Below are positions 27,901 to 34,252 of a stretch of DNA of 64,000 bases, piece after piece. Position 1 is the stretch's first letter; each line of letters starts with the position of its first letter. Both the position numbers and the translations under genes were made by a program. Source of the DNA: Actinomarina sp002308095 (GTDB lineage: Bacteria; Actinomycetota; Acidimicrobiia; Actinomarinales; Actinomarinaceae); assembly GCA_045563135.1 (NCBI GenBank), contig JBJKUL010000001.1, positions 744,001 through 808,000 of the forward strand. The letters are read 5' to 3'. The notes beneath the pieces were generated by a model, which was given only the letters and a program-made list of their open reading frames with translations, did no database searches and had not been told where the DNA came from.

Positions 27901-29370
27901 TTTATTACTACTTAAAATTCCTAAAGGGGAATCATTACCCATGGAACCAGTTGGAACTTCTCCCTTTAGCATAGGAAGTAACATTAGCCTTTCTTCTTCT
28001 GGTGTGTAATCAAAATATTTTGAGAGTAAATCTTCATCTATTGAGTCGTCTTTTAAGTTACTAAATTGAGTATCAACTTTTAATGGTTTGGAGTTAACCC
28101 AGTCTTTATAGGGATTTTTTTTGCTAAGTTTTTGAATTACTTCCTTCTCATCTAAAAGCTCATCATCATTTATCCTATATCTTATTGTCTGACCGGGTTC
28201 TAATTGAGCTGTTTTATATGCTCCTGCCTCAACGGAAGGACAAATTCCAACCTCGGAAGCGGCAAGAATATATCTATCTGACACCATCCACCTCATTGGT
28301 CTCAAACCACTCCTATCTAGCCCAGCAATAATATCAAGACCATCTGATGCTACTATTGCCGCTGGTCCATCCCATGGTTCAGATAAAAATGAGTGGTATT
28401 GATAAAATGCCTTCTCGTCTTCGGTAAACCTAGGATTATTTTCCCAAGCGGATGGAATTAACATCTCTTGGGCATGAGCAAGTGTTCTGCCAGACTGAAC
28501 TAGTAGTTCGACAGCATTATCAAGCTGACCAGAATCAGAAATTGATTCATCAATAAACGGTTTGATTGTATCTATTTCTTCTTTCCAGAAACTTGATGTA
28601 GCATCTACTTCCCTGGCCTGCATCCAAGAATAATTTGAAGTTATTGTATTAATCTCTCCGTTATGCGCAAGCATTCTTAAGGGTTGTGCTTTGTCCCAAG
28701 TCGATGAAGTATTAGTTGAAAATCTCTGATGAAAGATCCCAAATCTAGTTTTAAAGAGTGGGTTTCTTAGATCCCAATAAAAGTCTGATGCTTGTGTGGC
28801 TGTAAATAACCCTTTGTATACCACTGTTCTCGATGAGCACGAATTAATATGAATATTTAAAAATTTATGATTTGAGATTTCTCTCTCCAGAGATTTTCTA
28901 AATAAATAAAGTGTTTTTTCAAATTGTTTATCATTTTTTTCATCAGAAGATATGACAGCATGAAATATAGCTGGTTTTGATTGCTTTGCCAGAGTACCTA
29001 GTATCTCTTTATCCGTTGGCACTTTACGCCAATATAAAAGGTCTATTTTAAAATCAATAAGCTTCTTTTGAATTAAATCTTTAGATTCATTGAGCTCTTT
29101 TGGATCAAAAAAACAAGAAATTAAACCCAGTTTCTTTCCTTTACCAAGAGTTATATTTCTTTCTTTTAATTCTGCATTTAGAAGTTCATAAGGAATTTCT
29201 GTTAATACTCCTGCCCCATCTCCTGTACCATCCGCAAATTTGGCACCTCGGTGATCAAGATTAGAAAGACACTCTAATATTTTTAATGTCATTCCATGAG
29301 TAGGAGGAAGTCCTCTAGAGGCTATAAAGCCAACTCCACATGAATCTTTTTCTTTAAAATCAAATTTCAT
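24991..29370 (-). CDS. gltB: Glutamate synthase large subunit
   Basis: Makes two glutamates from glutamine and 2-oxoglutarate. The 1459-residue protein begins with a ten-residue propeptide before Cys11 (KDSCGVGFIASRG), the N-terminal amidotransferase nucleophile. A central domain and the FMN-binding synthase domain follow (YKKFTVSSMSLGALSEEAH, SGSGEGGEDP, GSDGGTGASPW). The 3Fe-4S Cys cluster reads CKMVRQCHENTCPVG, and the C-terminal beta-helix has many GG turns. The small subunit gltD is not adjacent. A leader of about 108 bases separates it from amt and holds an inverted repeat. Confidence 0.97.
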   Translation of the reverse strand: MKFDFKEKDSCGVGFIASRGLPPTHGMTLKILECLSNLDHRGAKFADGTGDGAGVLTEIPYELLNAELKERNITLGKGKKLGLISCFFDPKELNESKDLIQKKLIDFKIDLLYWRKVPTDKEILGTLAKQSKPAIFHAVISSDEKNDKQFEKTLYLFRKSLEREISNHKFLNIHINSCSSRTVVYKGLFTATQASDFYWDLRNPLFKTRFGIFHQRFSTNTSSTWDKAQPLRMLAHNGEINTITSNYSWMQAREVDATSSFWKEEIDTIKPFIDESISDSGQLDNAVELLVQSGRTLAHAQEMLIPSAWENNPRFTEDEKAFYQYHSFLSEPWDGPAAIVASDGLDIIAGLDRSGLRPMRWMVSDRYILAASEVGICPSVEAGAYKTAQLEPGQTIRYRINDDELLDEKEVIQKLSKKNPYKDWVNSKPLKVDTQFSNLKDDSIDEDLLSKYFDYTPEEERLMLLPMLKGEVPTGSMGNDSPLGILSSNKPRLSRFFHQLFAQVTNPPIDPIRERFVMSTKTYLGKRGSILKETSQQANLVTLKSPILNGGTYDKLVSNEFLGKKSEVISFCFNKEEKDLQTALRDICVKVKDSIENKKKSLIILSDRDVKIGESIIPSLLVTGTLHHFLIENGIRLKASLIVASGEIRDSHDLACHISYGVSAVWPYLALENVRKLVASEENIELSIAEAQENYTKTLNKGLLKIMSKMGICTVSSYRGSELFEIIGLDEEVIMSAFKYSKSRTEGIGFKAIQENLKIYSDESSENLGGFYKYKKNAEPHITSPATVLKLQKAVRSGDREMWSEYLETLENRADVQIRDLFTLPDTSQGFDNQNNAPSIESIYKKFTVSSMSLGALSEEAHQALAIAMNRLGAKSGSGEGGEDPLRYNTEKNSKIKQIASGRFGVTPDYLASAEEFQIKMAQGSKPGEGGQLPGFKVDSHIAKLRHTNEGITLISPPPHHDIYSIEDLAQLIYDLKTFNPNNPVNVKLVSEPGVGTIAVGVAKAGADVITIAGSDGGTGASPWTSIKHAGSPWELGLSETHQALVMNNMREKVLLEVDGGLRSAKDVVIAATLGADRFGFGTLPLLALGCKMVRQCHENTCPVGIATQDENLRAKFTGAPEQVMQLFQFLAEDVQEYLQIFNVSELEDLIGHADLLGLKVLDNNLPSSLHKLLVNAVPEKKHPGFIKHDEGRLSRRITSEVVKSLNANKSSFLQYPISNEDRSIGARLSGEISINKLSQKLKENPSLISLSGSAGQSFGAFIRDGINLKLTGSANDYVGKGMGGGSITIIPQGKKMQGAYHAAGNAILYGATGGQLFISGRVGQRFGVRNSGAIAVVEGCSAHAAEYMTGGTLVILGEIGFNFAAGMTGGKVIVLNTQKSFDQYISESAPSSHDLNEIDSLDLKTLLEKHVSQTGSELATKLLSKEDAWHKIFTVFGGIAEISDKKQISLKNKISALD

Positions 29371-29410
29371 AAGTCCTTACATAGTACTACACGTTAATTG
29401 AGGAATAAAT

Positions 29411-29467
29411 AGAAAATCAGCCAACAAACCTCAAGGGGGGATCCTCAAAAATAAGGGCTGATTTTCT
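29411..29467 (-). terminator. 12-base inverted repeat between amt and gltB (terminator or gltB leader switch)
   Basis: Positions 29411-29422 (AGAAAATCAGCC) and 29456-29467 (GGCTGATTTTCT) are perfect 12-base complements with a 33-base loop. With flanking A and T tracts this can serve as an amt terminator on the minus strand. The loop carries two copies of CCTCAA (29429-29434 and 29443-29448, plus strand) that can pair with TTGAGG at 29398-29403, outside the hairpin toward gltB. An alternative fold in the gltB leader is therefore possible. The terminator reading is the simpler one. Confidence 0.55.
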
Positions 29468-29478
29468 AATACTAAATT

Positions 29479-30675
29479 CTATTTTTTTAGAATAAAGTCA
29501 CCATATGCAGTAGTGCCATGTTCTGAAACATCCAATCCTGCTATTTCCTCTTCTTTTGAAACTCTTAACCCAAAGAAGCTATCAATAGTTTTTAATACAG
29601 CAAATGATGTTCCATAAGCCCAAGCACCTATTGCGACTATACCAACTAACTGTGGAACAAAAAGTGATGTTCCTCCATAAAATAAACCATCAGTAGTGTC
29701 AAAAATTGCTACTGCTAACACGCCCCAAGCTCCACATATACCGTGAACAGATACAGCTCCTACAGCATCATCGAGACCCTTTTTTTCAATAAAGTTTATT
29801 GAATAAACTACAAGGACTCCAGATACAGTTCCTATTAGCACTGCTCCCAGGTTGTTTACATTTGCACAACCTGCAGTTATACCAACTAGGCCAGCCAATG
29901 CACCGTTTAAAGTCATTCCAACATTTGGTTTTCCAGCAATCATTGATGTATACATAGCTGTAATTGATGCAGCTGATGCTGATAAAGTGGTGGTTACAGC
30001 TATTGCAGCAAGATTTACATCCACTGCAGCTAAAGCTGAACCTACATTAAAACCATACCAACCAAACCAGAGAATGAATACACCTAATGCACCAGCAACC
30101 ATTGAACTTCCGGGAATTGAAAGAGGATTACCGTTATCATCAAATTTTCCTATTCTAGGACCTACTACCTGAATTCCAGCTAGAGCAGCAAATCCACCTA
30201 CCATATGAACAACTCCAGAACCTGCAAAATCAATGAAGCCTAAATCAGTCAGCCACCCTTGGCCGCTCCAAACCCAATGAGTGACAATAGGATAAATTAC
30301 ACCACAGATAAAAGGTTGGAAGAGTAAATAAGAACTAAACTTTGTTCTTTCTGCAACCGATCCTGAAACAATAGTTGCAGCAGTTGCAGCAAAGACAACC
30401 TGAAAGAAATAAGTAGTTGAATCTCCTTCTAGGAAGAAGTTACCGTATGCAATAAACCCTCCCAGTGTTGACCCACCATAAGCTAGGGCGAAACCAAATG
30501 CCCAATAGGTTATCGCACCAACAGAAAAATCCATAAAGTTTTTCATTACAATATTTACTGAGTTCTTTGACCTAGTAAATCCTGTTTCAACGAGCATAAA
30601 TCCTGGTTGCATGAACATTACTAAAATACCTGCAATTAAAATCCAGAGATTATCAACATATGTTGTTATTTCCAT
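29479..30675 (-). CDS. amt: Ammonium transporter
   Basis: A 398-residue, 11-helix Amt/MEP/Rh channel for ammonium uptake. It has FMQPGFMLVETGFTRSKNSVNIV at the start, the binding-site region DFAGSGVVHMVGG with the first conserved His, and SVHGICGAWG with the second His. The C-terminal tail (GLDVSEHGTTAYGDF) is the type that interacts with PII proteins, but no glnK is adjacent. A good ribosome site (AAAGGAG) precedes the ATG. It lies upstream of gltB in the same orientation, pairing ammonium uptake with assimilation. Confidence 0.96.
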   Translation of the reverse strand: MEITTYVDNLWILIAGILVMFMQPGFMLVETGFTRSKNSVNIVMKNFMDFSVGAITYWAFGFALAYGGSTLGGFIAYGNFFLEGDSTTYFFQVVFAATAATIVSGSVAERTKFSSYLLFQPFICGVIYPIVTHWVWSGQGWLTDLGFIDFAGSGVVHMVGGFAALAGIQVVGPRIGKFDDNGNPLSIPGSSMVAGALGVFILWFGWYGFNVGSALAAVDVNLAAIAVTTTLSASAASITAMYTSMIAGKPNVGMTLNGALAGLVGITAGCANVNNLGAVLIGTVSGVLVVYSINFIEKKGLDDAVGAVSVHGICGAWGVLAVAIFDTTDGLFYGGTSLFVPQLVGIVAIGAWAYGTSFAVLKTIDSFFGLRVSKEEEIAGLDVSEHGTTAYGDFILKK

Positions 30676-30744
30676 TTTTTCTCCTTTAAAGTAAATATTT
30701 ATAAATAATCTAATTGATGATTTTTAATACGTGATACTAAAGAA

Positions 30745-30771
30745 GTTAAATGATTATTACAGAATTGTTTC
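30745..30771 (-). promoter_or_regulatory. GlnR-like candidate operator upstream of amt
   Basis: On the minus strand the sequence reads GAAAC-N6-GTAAT-N6-TTAAC, in 11-base steps, about 70-96 bases before the amt start. Actinobacterial GlnR sites follow a GTnAC-N6-GAAAC pattern in repeats. The order and bases match only in part, so this is a weak call. Confidence 0.25.
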
Positions 30772-30791
30772 TTATTTGTTTCAGCGAGTAA

Positions 30792-31454
30792 TTAAATTTT
30801 TGGTCTTTGGGATACTCTATATCCTAAGTAAATTAGAAACATCCCAACCAACAGCGAAAGCGTTTTAGATGCACCATCTCCTAAAGCAAGTAGTACTCCA
30901 GATAATGCTGGAGAGAATGCTCCTACAACAATTAATACATTAGTTGTCACCAGGTCTTCATTAACCCTGCGAAATTTAAAAATACTGTACATCGCAATTC
31001 CAACTAAAGAAATGCTTCCAAGTGAATTACCGAGTATAGCCCACATTCTTGGGCCACTTATTTCGTAGAGTTGTCTACCTTCAGGAATTCCATTTATATT
31101 TGAGAAGTCAGGTATCCCGCTAGTGAACATTGAGTAAGCTGCACCGATAACAAATAAGACGTAAAGACCAGAAACTACGTTTACTTTGTTTTTATCAAAG
31201 ATTAAATAAGCACTCCCTATTCCAAACGCAGGAACATTTGTTATTCCTCCAAAAAAATAGAAAATACCAAAATTTAGATAATTCCACCCCGTGAAAAGTC
31301 CTGAAACTAAAGCTATTGTTGCGACGGTATACATTAACACAGCGACCGTCCAAGAGATGATATATGCCTTTTTACCTCTAATTGACTTCAAAAATAGCTC
31401 TATGCTAAAACCAACTCCAATTACTGAAGCTATTGAACCAAGTACAATATCCAT
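30792..31454 (-). CDS. Seven-helix membrane protein of unknown function
   Basis: 220 residues with about seven hydrophobic segments (roughly 3-21, 32-53, 61-83, 92-112, 138-158, 168-190, 196-213) and short loops; the longest loop (residues 112-136) is soluble. It resembles no transporter I recognise. It is not a retinal protein, because the last helix (SLLVGMFLIYLGYRV) has no Lys for retinal. It is divergent from metG with 65 bases between, and upstream of amt in the same direction with a 116-base gap. Confidence 0.75.
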   Translation of the reverse strand: MDIVLGSIASVIGVGFSIELFLKSIRGKKAYIISWTVAVLMYTVATIALVSGLFTGWNYLNFGIFYFFGGITNVPAFGIGSAYLIFDKNKVNVVSGLYVLFVIGAAYSMFTSGIPDFSNINGIPEGRQLYEISGPRMWAILGNSLGSISLVGIAMYSIFKFRRVNEDLVTTNVLIVVGAFSPALSGVLLALGDGASKTLSLLVGMFLIYLGYRVSQRPKI

Positions 31455-31519
31455 AGCTTCAATGATAGGTTTAAATTAATTACAACGAGAAACAAGAAGA
31501 AGCTATTCTTATAAGTAGT

Positions 31520-33136
31520 ATGTCAAAAAATATTTTAGTTGCTGTCGCATGGCCTTACGCCAGTGGATCTAGACATTTAGGTCATATTGGTGGTGCATAT
31601 TTACCAGCAGACATTTTTGCAAGGTACCATAGAGTAATCGGCAACAATGTACTTATGGTTTCTGGAAGCGATGCTCACGGTACACCTATAACAGTCCGTG
31701 CAGATGAAGAAGGCGTAGAGCCAATTGATATTGTAAATAAATACCATGCAGAATTTCTCGACTATTGGGAAAAACTATCGATTTCTTGGGATAATTACAC
31801 CACCACTATGACAGACAATCATAAGGATGTAGTACATAGAATTTTTCTTAAGCTTTTAGAAAATGGATACATTGATAAACAAAAAACACTACAGGCATAT
31901 GATCCTGTGGATAATAAGTTTCTCCCTGATAGATATGTGGAGGGAACCTGCCCTAAATGTGAATATAAAGAAGCACGAGGTGATCAATGTGATGGATGTA
32001 GTGCGACCCTAGACCCTGAAGAGCTCCTAAATCCTGTAAGTAAGTTATCCGGTAACCCAGCAGAGTTTAAAGAAACTGAACACTTCTTTCTAAAGTTGAG
32101 TTTATTGGGTAAAGAACTTATGCCGTGGTTAGAAACGAAGACGGACTGGAGGCCACATGTCATAAATTGGGCAAAATCTTTTGTTAAAGAGGGTCTTAAA
32201 GATAGAGCGATTACCAGAGATCTTGAATGGGGTATAGATATCCCGGTCGATGACTTAGGAGATGAAAAAAAGATTTATGTTTGGTTTGAAGCAGTAATAG
32301 GATATCTCTCAGCATCAATTGAATGGGCAAAAAATAACGGAAACGAAGATGCTTGGAAAGATTGGTGGGAAAATGAAGATGCTCAATCATTTTATTTTAT
32401 TGGAAAAGACAATGTGCCATTCCACTCTGTCATTTGGCCAGCAATATTAGCTGGTTACGAAAATCTCAACTTACCAACAAATGTTCCAGCTAATCAATAT
32501 ATTCTTATAAAAGGTGAAAAAGCTTCAGCTAGTAGAGGTGTTGGCAAAAGCTTATCTGACTATCTGTCAGAGTGGCAACCAGATGCACTAAGATATACTC
32601 TTGCCTCAGTCCTTCCAGAACAGTCAGATTCTGAATTAACAGAAGATGAGATGATAAGAAGAAATAATGAGGAGCTAGTAGCAACTTGGGGGAATTTAGT
32701 TCAAAGAGTTTTTACACTCATAAGAAATAATAATGAAGCCATAAACACACCGTCAGCTCTTGAATCAGTGGATCAAAAACTACTAGACCAAGCATCTGAA
32801 GCATTTAATGACATCGGAAGAAAAATTGAGGCCGTCGAATTAAAAAGTGCGCTACAAGAATCTATGAGATATGTTTCTAAAGTAAATGTATATCTAAACG
32901 AAACAGAGCCATGGAAAGTTTTAAAAGAAGATTCAAATCGTGGAGGAAGAATTCTCTATACGGCATTGCAAGCAATCGATGCATGTGCAAATTTGCTATA
33001 CCCCTTCATGCCCACTACGAGTAAGAAAGTTTCTGGAGCTATTCCGAAAGATACTGAGAACTCTTGGAATTTAAATGAAATAAAAATAGGTGCCGAATTA
33101 ACTGAAATTGGGCACCTATTTAAAAAGTTTGACTAG
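31520..33136 (+). CDS. metG: Methionyl-tRNA synthetase
   Basis: Class I synthetase charging tRNA-Met. It begins ILVAVAWPYASGSRHLGHIGG, with the HIGH-type HLGH, and has a zinc knuckle CPKCEYKEARGDQCDGC. The KMSKS loop is altered to KASASRG (after ILIKGE), in line with the relaxed KFSSS-type loop of the actinobacterial form. The C-terminal anticodon-binding helices are present and there is no EMAP-like tail (538 residues). Its TAG stop overlaps the sodN stop on the other strand within one CTAG. Confidence 0.96.
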   Translation: MSKNILVAVAWPYASGSRHLGHIGGAYLPADIFARYHRVIGNNVLMVSGSDAHGTPITVRADEEGVEPIDIVNKYHAEFLDYWEKLSISWDNYTTTMTDNHKDVVHRIFLKLLENGYIDKQKTLQAYDPVDNKFLPDRYVEGTCPKCEYKEARGDQCDGCSATLDPEELLNPVSKLSGNPAEFKETEHFFLKLSLLGKELMPWLETKTDWRPHVINWAKSFVKEGLKDRAITRDLEWGIDIPVDDLGDEKKIYVWFEAVIGYLSASIEWAKNNGNEDAWKDWWENEDAQSFYFIGKDNVPFHSVIWPAILAGYENLNLPTNVPANQYILIKGEKASASRGVGKSLSDYLSEWQPDALRYTLASVLPEQSDSELTEDEMIRRNNEELVATWGNLVQRVFTLIRNNNEAINTPSALESVDQKLLDQASEAFNDIGRKIEAVELKSALQESMRYVSKVNVYLNETEPWKVLKEDSNRGGRILYTALQAIDACANLLYPFMPTTSKKVSGAIPKDTENSWNLNEIKIGAELTEIGHLFKKFD

Positions 33137-33519
33137 GACTTTGACGCTTTAAAAACTGAATCAATCTCATCTATTAAAGCTATTAACTCTTCACCTACTT
33201 TTGGATCTTCAGTTTTTTTAGCTTCTCCAGCTTTTTTAGTCGCATTCCAAAAAAGGTCATGAAGATTTGGAAATTTCTCTAAGTGTTCTGGTTTAAAGTA
33301 ATCAGTCCAAAGCACCCATAGATGATGCTTAACTTCCTCTGCTCGCTCCTCTTTAATGGTTACACACCTTTGTTTGAAACTTTCATCATCTGATTCTTGA
33401 TATTTTTTTGATGCGTTCAAAACAGATTCAGCTTCAATTCTCGCTTGAGCTGGATCGTATACTCCACATGGTAAATCGCAATGTGCATATGCGATTCTTG
33501 ATGGTTTAAATAACTTCAT
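33133..33519 (-). CDS. sodN: Nickel superoxide dismutase precursor
   Basis: Converts superoxide to oxygen and hydrogen peroxide. The 128-residue precursor has a 12-residue leader (MKLFKPSRIAYA) followed by the nickel-hook motif HCDLPCGVYDP (His13, Cys14 and Cys18 in the precursor). After cleavage His becomes the N-terminal ligand. The rest forms the helical bundle. A clear ribosome site (AAGGGAG) precedes the start. It is head to head with the S26 peptidase gene, its likely maturation protease, with 47 bases between. Confidence 0.97.
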   Translation of the reverse strand: MKLFKPSRIAYAHCDLPCGVYDPAQARIEAESVLNASKKYQESDDESFKQRCVTIKEERAEEVKHHLWVLWTDYFKPEHLEKFPNLHDLFWNATKKAGEAKKTEDPKVGEELIALIDEIDSVFKASKS

Positions 33520-33566
33520 AAATCTCCCTTAATTAACTAATATTAATTTTAGTAAGATAATAATTT

Positions 33567-34067
33567 ATGATTAAAAACATACTGAAGTTAGTTAATTTAA
33601 AAACCATTTTTGCATTTGTTGTATATTTGTTTTTTCGAAATGATAATAAAGCATTTAGAACCTATGAAATCAAAGAAGAAAGTATGAAACCCGCACTTCT
33701 TCCAAATGAATATGTCCTTACAAAAAAATTAAGTGAAATTCCGAAACGTGGTGACATTGTGGTCTTCACAAACAAAGAAAAAAACATAGATGTTGTAAAA
33801 AGAGTAATAGGGTTACCAGGTGAAGAGGTTGAATCCCAAGAAGGTTCAATTCTAATTAACTCAATTAAATTAAATGACTCATGGGCTAAAAGTTTCGTAG
33901 ATGATTTTGTTAAAACTCATTTAGCAGAGGATGAAATTTTCGTATTAGGTGACCAAAGAACAATATCATCAAGTGATTCAAGATCAGTAGGACCAGTCAA
34001 ATACAAAGACTGCTGGAAACTAAAAGTAAGGTATTGGCCATATTATAGGTTTAAAACATATGAGTAA
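33567..34067 (+). CDS. sodX: S26-family peptidase, probable nickel-SOD maturation protease
   Basis: A 166-residue signal-peptidase-type serine protease. One N-terminal hydrophobic segment (about 10-23) is followed by the Ser box EESMKPALLPNEYVL (Ser39), the Lys box VVKRVIGLPGE (Lys78) and the GDQRTISSSDSRSVGPV box. The family includes general signal peptidase I; its position opposite sodN points to the leader-cleaving SodX role, as in other nickel-SOD loci. The 3' end overlaps the Cys-rich gene by eight bases. Confidence 0.85.
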   Translation: MIKNILKLVNLKTIFAFVVYLFFRNDNKAFRTYEIKEESMKPALLPNEYVLTKKLSEIPKRGDIVVFTNKEKNIDVVKRVIGLPGEEVESQEGSILINSIKLNDSWAKSFVDDFVKTHLAEDEIFVLGDQRTISSSDSRSVGPVKYKDCWKLKVRYWPYYRFKTYE

Positions 34068-34248
34068 TTTATCTTGTAGCTGGTGTAAAAGCTCTATGGC
34101 GTATCTCCATGGCCATGCTGCTTGCATAAACAATACATGTGCAATGTTTGGGCTCAATCAAGCCGAATGTTGCTCTGGAGAAAGTGCACAAAATTGTGAA
34201 GGAACTCAACAAAATGAAATCACATTATCTCCGGAAAGATTAAACTAG
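34060..34248 (+). CDS. Small Cys/His-rich protein of unknown function
   Basis: 62 residues with eight Cys and two His: CSWCKSSMAYLHGHAAC, then INNTCAMFGLNQAECC, then GESAQNC. The spacing (CxxC ... HGH..C....C ... CC) suggests one or two bound zinc ions or another metal, like a treble-clef or zinc-ribbon mini-protein. It overlaps the end of the sodX-like gene and ends four bases before korA, so it is almost surely translated. I cannot name a family; metal handling for nickel SOD or a zinc-bound accessory of KorAB are both guesses. Confidence 0.7.
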   Translation: MSNLSCSWCKSSMAYLHGHAACINNTCAMFGLNQAECCSGESAQNCEGTQQNEITLSPERLN

Positions 34249-34252
34249 AACA

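Noticed and set aside
30792..31454. Seven-helix protein as an actinobacterial rhodopsin
   Set aside because: The last helix has no Lys to bind retinal and the helix-3 Asp/Glu pattern of proton pumps is missing.
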